Positions 32,529-44,302 of a DNA stretch of 64,000 nucleotides are shown here, one piece after another (the first letter of the stretch is position 1; every line of letters begins with the position of its first letter). A model generated the notes under the pieces. That model did not search any database, was not told the origin of the DNA, and saw only the letters and a list, made by a program, of their open reading frames with translations. The stretch is from Puccinellia tenuiflora (lineage: Eukaryota > Streptophyta > Magnoliopsida > Poales > Poaceae): assembly GCA_012064385.1 (NCBI GenBank), contig QRDG01002501.1:318933-382932 (forward strand). Direction: 5' to 3'. The position numbers and the translations under genes are program-made.

Positions 32529-35500
32529 ATGGCCGCTGAAGACATGGCAACTGAAGACAGGCCTGATAAAGACAAGGGTGAAAAGTACATGGCTGCTGAA
32601 GAAAGGGCTGAACACATATCTGCTGAAGATGTGGCTGATAATGACAAGGAAGAAAAGAATATCGATGATAAGGAGAAGGATGATAAAAATCTGAATGCTA
32701 AAGGCACAGACATAGATGACATTATGGAGTGCGAAGAAATCATCCATAAGACTTTCAACAGCGAGAATGAAGCCTACAAGTTCTATCTAGGTTATGCTAG
32801 AACAAAAGGTTTTGGTGTTAGAAAGGATGCTCTGAAGTATAAGGGTTCCAAAGAAAATGCATACCGGCGGACATACAAGTGTTGCAAACAAGGACATCGG
32901 GACCCGAAGCACTTTGACAGGCCTGACCGAAAAAGAACACCAAGGCCCCTATCTCGATGTGGATGTCCCGCTCTATTACAGGTTGAGCTCCAAAAAAGCA
33001 CTGGTCTGTGGATCGTCAAGGATTTTGTGCATAAACATAACCATCCGTACCTCCATCCTGACCTGACTCATCACTTATCATCTCATCGTAAGCTAACAAA
33101 TGCACAGAAGGCGGATGTCATTCAGTACTCTGTCAGTGGACTTCGAACACATCAGGTAGTAAATGTGATGGAGAGTGGTGCTGGAGGTCCACATAAGCTC
33201 GGATGGATAGGGAGGGACCTTTATAACCATGTTTCATACGAGAAGAAGACAAAAATAGAGGGCAATGATGCTAAGTATTTGCTCAGCTATATGCATGCAC
33301 AGACTGAAAAGGACCCAGAATTTTTTTTCAGATACACCAAAGACAGCGAAGGACATTTGCAGAACGTATTCTGGGCTGATTCACAATCCAGGATTGACTA
33401 TCATGCCTTTGGAGGTGTGGTGGTGTTCGACAGTACATACCGGTCTAACAAGTATAGGCTCCCGTTTGTCCCCTTTGTTGGGCTGAACCATCACCGCAGC
33501 ACAGTTGTGTACGGGGTCGGTATTGTGTCAGATGAGACAACTGAATCTTATGAGTGGCTTCTTCAGGTATTCTTAGAGGCAATGAGCCAGAAGCATCCTA
33601 TTTCAGCAATCACAGATGGGGACCATGCGATGGCTGCAGCAATTAAATCTGTCTGGCCGGACACAGATCATCGTTTGTGCAGCTGGCATATCGAGGAGAA
33701 CATGACGATGTACCTGAAGAAGGAGAAACGTAAGGAATTTAGAAGATTGATTTACCGTCGTTGGGATGTAGAGGAGTTTGAGAGACGTTGGATAGATTTT
33801 AAGGTGAAGTGGAAAGTCAAAGAAGTTGAAGAGAAACCAGCAAAAGGGAAAAAAGTCAAGGGAAAAAAGCCCAACAAGAAAGGGGAAAAAAAGAAAAAAG
33901 CTGATGCATGGGTTATGAGGATGTATGAACTGAGAAAGAAGTGGGCTGCCTCCTACACAAAGGGAAGATATTTCCTAGGGATGCAGAGTAACCAGAGAAG
34001 CGAGTCCCTCAACTCAAGGCTTCATGTGCACCTGAACAGGAGAATGAAACTTGTTGATTTGTTGCAGCATGTTGAGCACTGTGTGTCGATTATGCGTAAA
34101 AATGAAGCAGCATTAGATGCAGTAGCCTCACATACCATACCCTTCACTAAACTGACTGCACACCCACTGGAGATACATGCCTCTACTATTTATACTCCTG
34201 TTATGTTCACAAAGGTAAAAGGACAGATTGACAGAGTATCAAAATGGCGGGTTGCTGAGGAGGTGTGTGCTGCTGGTATGATAACCTATGTGGTATATCG
34301 CACAGACTCTCTGGATCTGAAATATCAAGTGACTTGTGTGCTCAATGGACATAAGATGGAATCTGCAAATTGTGGATGTAGAAAGATGGAAAGCGAGGAT
34401 ATTCCGTGCGACCATATATTTTGCGTCATGGCGAAATTGGGCTTACGCGAAATTCCAAAATTTTGTGTTAAGCCCAGGTGGACAATGAAAGCCAAGATAG
34501 CGTACGGGTCTACCAGGACTGCGAATACTCATGTATGGTCGGAGCACATGGATACGTACCATCAACTCCGCCAGATGGCTAGTGAAGCTTTATTCACATC
34601 CGCAGGTTGCACGGAGGAGACAGAAAAGTTGATGGAGTACCTAAGGAATATGGTGGATAGGATTGAACGGATGGGTAGTGGCAAAGAGCCGAAAACATTT
34701 GCTCCTTTGCCGGACTATTACTCTTCTGCTCGCCAAAGATGCACCGAAGAAATCCAGGACCCACTCACAATAATTCCAAAAGGCAGGCCCAGTACCAAAG
34801 AATCTAACAAGAGGTTAAAGCCGATCCGCGAGAAGGTCAGGGAAAAACAATGGTTAGTGTACATGCTTTAAACGTTTATTTCTGTGCACATTTTAGTTTA
34901 AAATTTTGGGAAACTGTTAACTGGATTTTGATATAATTATGGCAGGAAAGGTGTTAGGAAGGCAAAGGGCACATACAGGTGGACTAAGAAAGATGAGGAT
35001 TCAGAAGAAGAACCAAAATCAGAAGAACCCAGTTCTGAAGAAGAACCCACGAAGGAGAGAAAATCACATAAGTCAGTGTTCCCATTTTCATGACTTTGTT
35101 GTCCTTCCGCTTTTGGTGGCATCGTTGTAAATCGAATATTATGCACGCAGGTCTGGAAAAGATGCTAAGGTGACAAGGGGTAGCAAAAGATCATTGGAGG
35201 ATGAAGAGGAAGTTTGTGGACATAAGACAAAACGAAAGAAGTGAGTATTTTAACATACAATATTGTTCCAGGTCTGATCAGAAAAAAAAACTAAGTGGTT
35301 TTCTTGCTGTAGGAGTCACAGTTTGTAAATGGTTGCTGGTCACAAGCATGTGTCATGGACCTGTGACCTGGATTGTTGCTTTCTGCATTTTATGAGTTTT
35401 GTTCCAGTACTACAAATAGTAACTACTAATGATTAGATCACAAACATATTCCAGTTAGATTTTTACTTTCATGTTGATTATTACCAATAAATATCATAAA

Positions 35501-36192
35501 ACTCATTTTTAAATTCCAGTTAAATTTCTCATGTTTAAATTCCTCTCCACGGTGTATCCTGGTCTAAAAAGATGGCATCCCTACTTGAGAGTACTTCCTG
35601 TCCTCTTCCATGAGCAAATGATGCCTCAAATTTTAAACTTAATATTTGAAAGAATCTTTGTTTTTGAAAATGGAGACGTGGGTTGCACGTGCAATGTTTA
35701 GTTAACATGCTGAATTTCTTGGTATTATTTTAGTTAGTTTTTCCAATTATTATATCCGATGTTAGTCGTTCACGTCTGTGTTGGTATTCCTATTGATGTA
35801 TATCAATTGTTCCAGGCAAGGCTCTGCGAAGAGAACCAAGAGAGATTGATGAAGATTGGACTCCTACGAAGGAGGAGCAGGCTGCAATAAACAAGAAAGC
35901 TCGTGCTATGACAAAAAAAATAATAGCAGATGTACACAGGTCAGTTGCAGCAGAGAATGAAGCAAGAAGAAAAGCAAAGATCGAATTAGAGAAGAAACAA
36001 GCTGCTGCAGAAAGAGAGGTATTAAAGAGGCTGGAAGCTGTAGAAGAAGAACAACGAAAAAATAATACTGCTGCAGCAAGAGAAGAAGATAAACGCATTT
36101 TTGCTGAAGCAAGAGCTGAGGAGCAAGAGACTGCTAGACTGGAGATTACATACGCGAGGAGAATGGCTGCTGAAGCTGAAGAAGATAAGTAA
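32529..36192 (+). CDS. FAR1-related sequence (FRS/FHY3-like) protein
   Basis: The main exon 32529-34852 encodes an acidic, Lys/Asp-rich N-terminus, then a FAR1 DNA-binding domain (about 75-175: FNSENEAYKFYLGYARTKGF ... CGCPALLQVEL ... FVHKHNHPY). A MULE-transposase domain follows with Asp301 (VVVFDSTYRSNKY), Asp363 (ITDGDHAMAAAIKSVWPD) and Glu492 (QRSESLNSRL). A SWIM zinc finger comes next (CGCRKM, then IPCDHIFCVM; Cys615, Cys617, Cys627, His629). A Lys-rich stretch (about 433-457) sits between the second Asp and the Glu. Further exons are 34946-35071, 35151-35240 and one ending at 36192 with a Lys/Glu/Ala coiled coil. The consensus acceptor at 35816 gives an early stop (KRTKRD), while an AG at 35831 keeps the coil in frame. 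FRS proteins are nuclear regulators derived from MULE transposases; an active transposase cannot be excluded. Confidence 0.85.
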
Positions 36193-36886
36193 AGGCTGGC
36201 TGCTGTTGGCCAAAAGAGACAACCTGAGTGAAGGCCACCGCCGAAGAAAACTACTAAGAAATCTTCTATGTTTGACGTCTTTAGATAGACTTTATGATCT
36301 TCAAGTTTGTGTTATCTTATGATGCGTAGTTCAAGTTTATTTTCCTGGATGTAATTATGCTACCTGGTGCTATTTTAACTGCTTATTTCAGTAAAACCGT
36401 ATAACTGAACTAAAGCACAAGTCGCCTTGTCTCCCCCGTTAACATGGATGCCACTATTACTTTTAAGTGTTGTTGTGTAAAGCATTAGGTTCTTATAATG
36501 TATAGTACTGCTGTATCGATCCATGGTGTGTCGGAGGAAAAATTGATCAGATGTGTACGAGGAGGCCTGCGAGCACGCGCAAAATAAGCAAAAAAAAATG
36601 TGGCCGTTAGCGTTCGAACCGGAGACCTCTTCCTATGCTGGACAACATGGTGACCACTTCACCTTTTGAATGCTCTTGTCGATACAATATATCTTTCTCC
36701 TATTATTCAGAAACCTATCAGATATCTGTCAGCCAAACTGTCGATTTCCATGTCGATCATCTCCTTGACATGCTGGGCGGATCGAGCATGCTTGCTCGTA
36801 TGTTTCCTCACCGATGTGTAGGGAACAAGAGCAATGGAGAAGCCGCAGAAGGAGGTCTACTTCGTGTTCATGAACTTCGACTCCGT
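36193..36886 (+). other. 3' region of the FRS gene and anonymous DNA
   Basis: Probable 3' UTR to about 36500. A TTCGAACCGGAGACCTC stretch at 36613 resembles the B box of a tRNA-derived sequence but no cloverleaf can be built. No other gene. Confidence 0.4.
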
Positions 36887-37340
36887 CTACGAACGCCTAA
36901 GAGCCGATCCATCATTCCGGCGATCTCCGCGGTCACCGCGGCGGTCTCCACGGTTGCGGTCACCACCTCCATTGTTGCGGCGACGGTCACCTCCGCCACC
37001 ATCATAGCGGCCACCCCCACCATCGCGATGCGGCGGAGCAGGAGGATGATCGCCATCCTTGTAACGATCCTGGAGACGGGCGACGTTGGCAGAGGAGACA
37101 AACGTCTCGGTGTCAGCTTGGCCTGATGCAGCGAGCATGTCACGGCGCATGTCGTAGGAGGAGAGTTGACTAGACAGATCCGACACCGTGGTGCCAGGAT
37201 TGCCGTTGACGGACGCGACGAGGGCGTTGTAGGAGCCGTCGAGTCCATTGAGGATGTAGCCGACGAGTTCATCATCGTCGATGATCTTCCCGACCGCAGC
37301 GAGTTCGGAGCAGAACGGGCGGCGAGGTCGCGGGCGGCGG
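36887..37340 (-). pseudogene. Copia gag fragment (UBN2/gag-polypeptide type)
   Basis: One minus-strand frame encodes ELAAVGKIIDDDELVGYILN, then GLDGSYNALVASVNGN, SDLSSQLSSYDMRRDMLA and a Gly/Arg/Asp-rich tail. This is the middle and C-terminal part of grass Copia gag proteins, whose tail precedes the CCHC knuckle. No start, zinc knuckle or pol follows. It is an isolated fragment downstream of the FRS gene. Confidence 0.75.
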
Positions 37341-37699
37341 CCGGGGCAGAGGCACGGGATCGGGGGCATATACTACACCGACCAAGGATCTAACAATGTG
37401 TAGTATGTAGCCGTTAATAGAGCCGTTAATAGAGACGTTAACCCTAAACTGGCGCACTAAGATGGGCCTAATTTGGAGAAGCCCGCTGCCAGCCTAGTTC
37501 ACCTCGTTCGTCTGATCAACCATATACTACACCCCAATTCGTGTAGTAGAATGCACCGTAAAATCTCCCTATATAATTTATGCTACAGCCATGAAGTTAC
37601 AGTCAATTATGTTTATACCCGAGGCCTTGGTTGCTTGAAATTTGGACGATTTCTTAGAGATAAACCAAAGATATGTGGATACAAATGATGGGGTTGTGT

Positions 37700-38690
37700 A
37701 GCCAAAGTAACTTTGAAAGATGAACCTGACAGGGTGACTTGGCTACTGATCAGTTTTCAGTAAAGTTAGTGCACACTTTCTTGGTGCGGAGGAGGGTTGA
37801 TTTCCCATATCATATATGTCGAAACTCAACTCCCCCTGAGAATTAATGTGTTCTATTGGTTAGTGACCAAAAACAAGATTTCGACCACAGTTAATTTGTT
37901 GAAAAGAGGATGAAAAAAGGAAGAGTTATGTGAGTTTTGTGATGGTCATGAAACTTTGAACCATCTTTTCTTTTGTGTCCTCCTTCGAAATGAGGCTTTT
38001 AATGGTAATAGGGATGGGCAAATATTGACCGTCCATTAAGCAGATCCGATGGCCTAGATTGGTCAATACTTGCTGATTAAATGAGTAGTATTTTTCATCA
38101 AAGGGCAGATTGGCATATGCAAAAAAAAAAACGCATGCCCATTTAATTAGGAAACTTCCATATACAAACTCTCTTAGTTTAACCTTCCTTAAAGTAGATT
38201 CCATTCGTTATTGTTGTTTTGTGGTACACTACTCCTTCGATCGTTCGATCCGTTCATGTGGCTGACATATTAAGAGTAAAGAAAAAGTTCTAAATGGAGT
38301 GACAATGTTATTTCTATTTCTTTTTTATTTTAGTTCTAAATACATTTGGAGTGCATGAGTTTATATCTTGGTATGCCAAGGTTAGGGTTTGATGATTTAT
38401 GTAATTCTTGGTTTAATTTTTTGTCGGGTAGAGATAGACTTGCTGTTATGATTGGACTATTACTATTATCTGGGCCATTTGGAAAACAAGAAATAAATCT
38501 TGCTTTCAAAGAATTAGGCATGGGAATCATACAAATGTTATACTCTTTGCTTGTCATTTCATTAATCTTTGGGCAAAATTACAAAAAAACAGACGTCGAA
38601 GGCAACTGCCACCGGGGGCTGACAGAACGGCGAAGGTGGCTCAGGAGATTTTTGGCTAGCGACACGGATGTAATCCTGTGAGAAGGAGAT
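37700..38690 (+). pseudogene. LINE ORF2 C-terminal remnant (zf-RVT region)
   Basis: At 37929-37979 the frame reads CEFCDGHETLNHLFFCV, the C-x2-C...ET-x2-HLFF-x-C zinc motif that closes plant LINE reverse transcriptases. At 38457-38510 another frame reads TITIIWAIWKTRNKSCFQ, the W-x-IW-x2-RN block that follows it. Between them lies about 350 bases of unrelated AT-rich DNA, which may be a later insertion. Stops and frameshifts make it non-functional. Confidence 0.55.
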
Positions 38691-39716
38691 TATTTGTCTA
38701 GTTGTCATGTTTCTTCTGCCGCTGATCTTCTAGCTACTGGCATGGTCTGTGAGTTCCCTTGCTGATGGACGCGCATGCAGTGGATGGGTGGTATGGAAGG
38801 CGGAGGTAGAGGGATGGGAGACATGTGGCTGAGGAGGGGAGGATGCGGGCATCGGTCTTGAGTTGAACAAGATGTGCTAGGCTCCGAGAGAGGAAAGGGA
38901 GAAAAGGAAAGGGATTAGGTGGGGGAAAGTAAATAAAAAAAAGGAAATGGGTAACTCACCGGATCCAATATGACAGGAGAGTAATTTTAGTGACTCTGAC
39001 TTTGCAAACTTACGCTATATCTTTAGCAAAACCGTATTATTAAACATTTTGGAGACTTGAAATTTAGCGTGTCTCCTAGAATCCTCACTTGACAATACAT
39101 TAACTAACAATTTAACGCATACGATTCGGAAAATTCACGTTTTCTTGCCAAGATATTTGGGTCAAATAATTGTGAGCGATTTTTTACCTTTGTGTATGCT
39201 TTAATTTGATAACTTGACAGATTGGGGCTTGGCTATGTTCAGTCCAGTAGCAGGAGGAAGATGAGATGTCTCTGCCGTTACATATTTATAAAAAACTGAG
39301 GTTTGGTTCATCGAGAAATTATAAATGATGGCATACAAACTATGGAGTATGGCTCAACATGTTAAGTTATAGAAGGGCATGCCGGCACGGTGACGGGGGA
39401 CAAGAATGCTACGGATATCCTTGATGGACGCGAAGAACTCAACGTCGCTTTAACTTGGAACTCCACGATTCCATTAGAATGGCTCAGCTAACTCGCTGGC
39501 CAGCACACTGTTTATAGACTCAGGCATAGCATCGACCCAAAGTGACCTAATCTCATGCGGGAGGCACCCCAGGCTGCTAGCTCATGACCTAACTTATTAC
39601 AACAATGAGGTGCATGTACTACCTCACATGAAATAAAGTTCAACAACATAAAGGAACGTAGGTGACGGAACTTTCGATCACGAAAAAGAACATTTTTCTT
39701 GCAGGTTTTTCAGGAT
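38691..39716 (-). pseudogene. Anonymous DNA with a LINE RNase H-like fragment
   Basis: On the minus strand at about 39607-39566 a frame reads CCNKLGHELAAWG, like the CN-x-x-AHELA end of the RNase H domain of plant LINEs; a stop follows soon after. The remainder (38691-39470) shows no gene. Low confidence because the fragment is short. Confidence 0.4.
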
Positions 39717-40049
39717 GGAACTTTTGGTGGAAATCCACAAAAATAACCTTTTGTGAAAACTTTAGCACAAAATGAACCAGATTTGAAAGTATTTCACGAA
39801 TTGACCTTTTCGCACGACGCCCGACACGGAGTCATGGACTCATGGTCCTTCGGCACGGCACCCCGCCGCGGGGAGCCCTGGTATTTTCTGATCTTCCGCG
39901 CGGCGGGCCGCTGGAATGAAGGACCAAGACTCCGTGCGGGCGGGCGTCGTGCGAAAGGGTTAATTCATGAAATACTTTCAAATCCGGTTCATTTTTTGCT
40001 GAAGTTTCCACGGAAGGTTATTTTTGTGGATTTCCACGAACTTTCAATC
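39717..40049. repeat. Foldback (inverted-repeat) element
   Basis: Two arms of about 160 bases face each other. The left has GGAAATCCACAAAAATAACC, GATTTGAAAGTATTTCA and TTTCGCACGACGCCCG; the right has the reverse complement of each, in reverse order, with a few mismatches. The GC-rich centre (CGGCACGGCACCCCGCC) forms the loop side. Similar foldback repeats are common in wheat-type genomes. No clean target duplication was found. Confidence 0.8.
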
Positions 40050-42596
40050 CCAGATTGATGGGTCGCAGGAGCAGGTCCCCTACAATGGATGTAGCCACAC
40101 CTCTGCCAGATCTGGGGACCAGGGGCGGGGGGCCCTACGGAACAAATTTTGACGCGCGGGTGGTGAGGTTCAGATGGGGACCATGCTACCACTACTGCAG
40201 AAAGGCTTATAGCCACCAGATGGTTAATGACGGGCAAAAATGTGCCTGTCACTAGTAAGTACTACTAGCGACAGGCAAAAATAAGCCTGTCACTAGTACA
40301 AAAAACTAGTGACGGGCTCATAAAGTGACCGTCACTAGTATTTTGTGTGGAGGCTAGTTGAGAGGAAAAATTATTTAGTAACACACATTTATAAATGCTG
40401 GTAATGATATAATCAATCACAGGCTCATAAAAATGGCTGTCACTAGGGGTGTGTGGGGAGAGTGGAGACCGGCTAAAAGGGACCAACATTTGCGGGAACC
40501 AATGAAAAGGCAGGAATCGGCCTCCCACGGATCGAGATCTCAGCCGTCCAACCCTCACCGATCCAATGCCCCTAAGACAGACCTCCCGAATCACATGCAC
40601 GCACGCAACCCTATCACCATCAAGTCACCAAGTAAAAAAAAAGGGGCAATGCTGGTGATCAGCCGGGGGATCAACCACATCTCAACGTCCTCCTTCTCAG
40701 CACGCCATGTGTCCTGTGGGACCCTGATGCATGTAAAATGCATACATGAACTTTGCACTATAATATTTGTATTCCATTCATATTTGCATCATATAAGGGG
40801 TATATTACTGTTATTTAATGATTTTTGGTAATTAATAATGATTTCCCCTATTTATGAAATTAATTCTGCGTAGGCAGAAAAACCCTATTTCTTTCCTTAT
40901 TTATTTCAGGGCCTTAACGACGTCATAATGAGCTATAAATTTACGGGGATCATTTTTTTGGAAGGAGGAAGACCTAGGAGCAAAGGAAGCAAGCAAACGG
41001 AGGCCGGAGGGGCAAAAGAGGGTGCCCCACGCGGCCCCTATACCTGGCCGCGTGGGCCCACATCTTTTGGCCCTCGTGGCCCCATTTGCGACGATCCTTC
41101 TTTCCGAAGCTTCCTCGTGACCTAAAAATGACTATAAAAATAGTCCCCCGATATTTTTCAGAAGGAGGCGGTGAAGAAACACAAAACCAGAAACAGAGAG
41201 ACAGAAGGCTGCCGCCGGAGAAGATCAGAGGGGGGAAACGCCACCGGAATCCACCTCCGGAGGGCTCCACCCCCCTCCGGCGTGATCATCATCAACATCT
41301 ACAGCAAGATCATCTCCATCTCTCCACTGTAAACTCTTGGGATGTATGATGCAATATACTTTTCCCGTGATCTATTGTGTCTCTCCATCTATGTTTGAGA
41401 AGTGATTTGTTCATGGAAAAAGTGAAATAGTTCGTTGATTGGTTGCATACAAGTTTTGTTATCTTATATGATTGTCTTGATGTACAATGTATGAGTGCAC
41501 GCATACATTAGAGAAAGCATCTAAGGTGATCACCGGTAAGGTAATGGAGTGAGGGAGACTTGGGAGGACAAGTAAACCCGAGATCGAATCATGAAGTTAC
41601 TCTATTGGGGGATATTTGGGGGACCCTAGAACTTAAGGCTATGGTGGGACAATTATGTCTTAATAATTCTTGTGCTGCACATTTAATTGGCCATGAGATC
41701 CATCATAAGAGTTGTGTAATTTGCTCATTTACTTGGCTACACCTATTTATGGCTCCCCCCTAGAAGAAACAATTAAGACTAAAACATGTGCTTCACTAAT
41801 TGTGACAACCACACGAATGAAATAACAATTGCCAGAACATTTTCTCCCTTGAGATATTTGCTACTTGAGATCCTTGCTACTTGCTACTTTAAGAAACTTG
41901 CATTAGAAAACTTGCTCTTAGAAACTTGTTGCTAGATAAACCTACTCCACATCATTTGCTTCCATTAGTTAGTTCCTTTCATACTCAAATTTATTGCTTT
42001 GCATAAAAGGCCATATAAGAGCACTACCAGGAAAAGCATTATAGGGAGGTTGCCTATCTGTGGCGCACCCTTAATTAATGCGCCACAGAAATATGTTTCT
42101 GTGGCGCACCTTGCTTGGTGCGCCACAGAAATGTGGATTTCTGTGGCGCACCTGGCCACATGCGCCACAGAAATGTGACTTTCTGTGGCGCACCAAGCAC
42201 GGTGCGCCACAGAAAGTCGTCTGGGGGATGGGTAAAATTTGAAGAAAAAAAATTCTGTGGCGCACCTGGCTTGGTAAAATGGGGGATGGGTAAAATATGA
42301 ATTTTGACCTTTTTTGCAACAAATGAAAAAAAAATCTTATAACGGGCATAACTTTTGCATACGACGTCGAAAAAATGCGAATAATACCTTAAAAAAAACT
42401 AGAGAAAATTTCGGATTCGATCCCACCAGGGTTTACCCGGTCAGCCATTCACAGAATCCTCAAATTCCAAATCAAAAAAAAGTTATGGCCAACAGAAGGA
42501 TTTTCCCAGCAAAATCAAAAAAAGAAAAAAAATTCTGTGGCGCATGGGCAGCCCATGCGCCACAGAATTGCTGGATTCAAATTTTGAATCCAGCCG

Positions 42597-42935
42597 GCGC
42601 CCTCTTCTCCTCTCCCTTCTCCTTTTTCCTTATCCTCTTCCCTTATCCTCCACTTCTCCTCTCCCCTTCTCCTCCACTTCTCCTCTTTCCTTCTCCTCCA
42701 CTTCTCCTCTCCCCTTCTCCTCCACTTCTCCTCTTTCCTTCTCCTCCACTTATCCTCTCCCCTTCTCCACTTCTCCTCCATTTCTCCTCTCCTCTTCTCC
42801 TCTCCCTTTCTCCTCTCCTCTTCTCCTCTCCCCTTCTCCACTTCTCCTCCATTTCTCCTCTCCTCTTCTCCTCTCCCTTTCTCCTCTCCTCTTCTCCTCT
42901 CCCTTTCTCCTCTCCCCTTCTCCTCCATTTCTCCG
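42597..42935 (+). repeat. CT-rich minisatellite inside the small CACTA
   Basis: Tandem variants of TTCTCCTCCACTTCTCCTCT and TTCTCCTCTCCC run for about 340 bases, almost pure pyrimidine on the plus strand. Long open frames here on both strands are artefacts of composition. Confidence 0.9.
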
Positions 42936-43194
42936 GCGAGCTCCTCCTCCTCCTCCTCCTCCACCACGACCTTCGGCGAGCTCCTCCTCCTCCCCCACCA
43001 CCTCCGGTGACCTTCACCTCCGACAACCTCATCCACCACCTCCGGCGACCTCCCCCTCCACCCGGCGACATCCCCTCCTCCAACTCCGGCGAAATCCGAT
43101 GAACTCCGACGAACTTCGGCGAACTCCGGCGACCTCCGGCGACCACCATCCTCCACCAACCTCCGGCGACTCCCTCCTACAAAATGAAAAAAAC

Positions 43195-43292
43195 AAAATT
43201 TCGAAAAAAAGGGCGGCCAGATCTAGATCTGGCCAGATCTAGATCTGGCCAGATCCAGATCTAGATCTGGCCGCCCTTTTTTTCGAAATTCA
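43195..43292. repeat. Near-perfect palindrome with AGATCT core repeats
   Basis: The left arm AAATTTCGAAAAAAAGGGCG and following GCCAGATCTAGATCTGG are mirrored by CCAGATCTAGATCTGGC and CGCCCTTTTTTTCGAAATT. The centre is tandem GGCCAGATC units. The arms span nearly 100 bases and could extrude a cruciform or a long RNA hairpin. Confidence 0.85.
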
Positions 43293-43635
43293 AAAAAATT
43301 CTGTGGCGCACGGTGGGGGTGGTGCGCCACAGAAATATTTCTGTGGCGCACGGTCGGTTGGTGCGCCACAGAAATATTTCTGTGGCGCACGGAAGAGGTG
43401 CGCCACAGAATAAATTTTTGTGGCGAGAATTCTGTGGCGCACCCAGCAATTTGGCGGGTGCGCCACAGAATTGCAATTTGGTGCGCCACTGATAGCCCTT
43501 TCTGTGGTAGTGGAGGGTTATAGGGCTTTAGACAATAGATAGTTTACCTTCAACTCCTCGTGGGTTCGACACTCAAATACTTATCGAATTGTGCTACAGT
43601 GATTCCTTGCTCTTGGGGATTATCAAGTACTTTTC

Positions 43636-43653
43636 TGGCGCCGTTGCCGGGGA
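43636..43653 (+). other. Primer-binding site of the Gypsy-like element
   Basis: TGGCGCCGTTGCCGGGGA, ten bases inside the 5' LTR end. This is the primer-site type common to many Triticeae Gypsy elements. Confidence 0.85.
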
Positions 43654-43726
43654 GCGTTGTGCTAAACTTTTATTCTTGTTTGCATTGCATACTAACATAT
43701 ATTTCAAAACACAAAAAAATTATAAA

Positions 43727-44302
43727 ATGGAAAACAACCAAACAATTATAGAACTGTATAATATCTATCTTGAGTTAGGACATGAAGTGTTTGAGGAGAA
43801 AATTAAATTTTATTTGCATAACAATCATGTTTGTGGTAGTACTAATTCTTTGAACACCTTTATTGCTAATGCTAAGGAAAACCTTAAGCTTGGGGAAGTT
43901 TGTTTTGATGAATATGATATTTTTAGTCCCCCTAGTTTGGAAGAGAAAATTTATTTTGATGATATTATGTCTCCCATTTATGATGATTACAATGATGAAT
44001 ATGATATTTTCAGTCCACCTACTAGTGAGGATGAAAGTGATTTGATTGAGTTTGATGATCCATTATGCTCATTAGATGATAAGTCTTTATGTGGTGGTTC
44101 TATTCAAAACTATGTGGTTATGTTTAACTTTAATGCTTGCAACTATTATGAGAGAGGAAGAGATAAGAATCCCCTTTATGTTTCTATGTTATTTAAAATG
44201 CAAGCTATTGATTATTATATGCATTGGTTACCTCAAATTTGTTGTTATTTATTCATATATAAAATGCCAATGCATAGGAAAAGAGTTAGACTTAAAAGTT
44301 AA
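43727..44302 (+). CDS. Element-encoded protein of unknown function (191 aa)
   Basis: It begins MENNQTIIELYNIYLELGHE shortly after the primer site, where gag would be expected. It is acidic, with two related segments (FDEYDIFSPPSLEEKIYFDD and NDEYDIFSPPTSEDESDLIE), and ends in a basic tail MHRKRVRLKS. No capsid, zinc knuckle or enzyme motif is recognised. Position and composition suggest a remnant or replacement of gag carried by this non-autonomous family. The frame is open further upstream to 43589, but that part would be the leader and primer site. Confidence 0.5.
   Translation: MENNQTIIELYNIYLELGHEVFEEKIKFYLHNNHVCGSTNSLNTFIANAKENLKLGEVCFDEYDIFSPPSLEEKIYFDDIMSPIYDDYNDEYDIFSPPTSEDESDLIEFDDPLCSLDDKSLCGGSIQNYVVMFNFNACNYYERGRDKNPLYVSMLFKMQAIDYYMHWLPQICCYLFIYKMPMHRKRVRLKS

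Larger units (their letters stand above)
42022..43512 (+). mobile_element. Small non-autonomous CACTA element
   Basis: It starts CACTACCAGGAAAAGC and ends GGGCTATCAGTGG-type complement TTTCTGTGGTAGTG. The 3-base duplication GAG (42019-42021, 43513-43515) is confirmed by the empty site ATAAGAGGGTTATAGGG in the 3' LTR at about 48876. Subterminal repeats GTGCGCCACAGAAA / TTTCTGTGGCGCAC fill both ends, mostly as head-to-head pairs. The interior is a CT-rich minisatellite, then (CTCCGGCGA)-type repeats, then a palindrome. It encodes no protein. Confidence 0.95.
40725..43625 (+). repeat. 5' LTR of the Gypsy-like element (contains a small CACTA)
   Basis: Same sequence as 47578-48992, interrupted at 42021/42022 by the 1.49-kb CACTA element and its GAG duplication. 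It contains an 8-base deletion near 41340 relative to the 3' copy. Confidence 0.92.

Noticed and set aside
36590..36670. tRNA-like TTCGAACC box
   Set aside because: Only a B-box-like word is present. No acceptor stem, anticodon arm or A box at the right spacing could be built, so neither a tRNA gene nor a defined SINE is called.
42314..43242. Overlapping frames of 168-262 residues on both strands
   Set aside because: They come from the CT-rich minisatellite and CTCCGGCGA repeats inside the small CACTA and encode only Ser/Pro/Leu or Arg/Glu runs.
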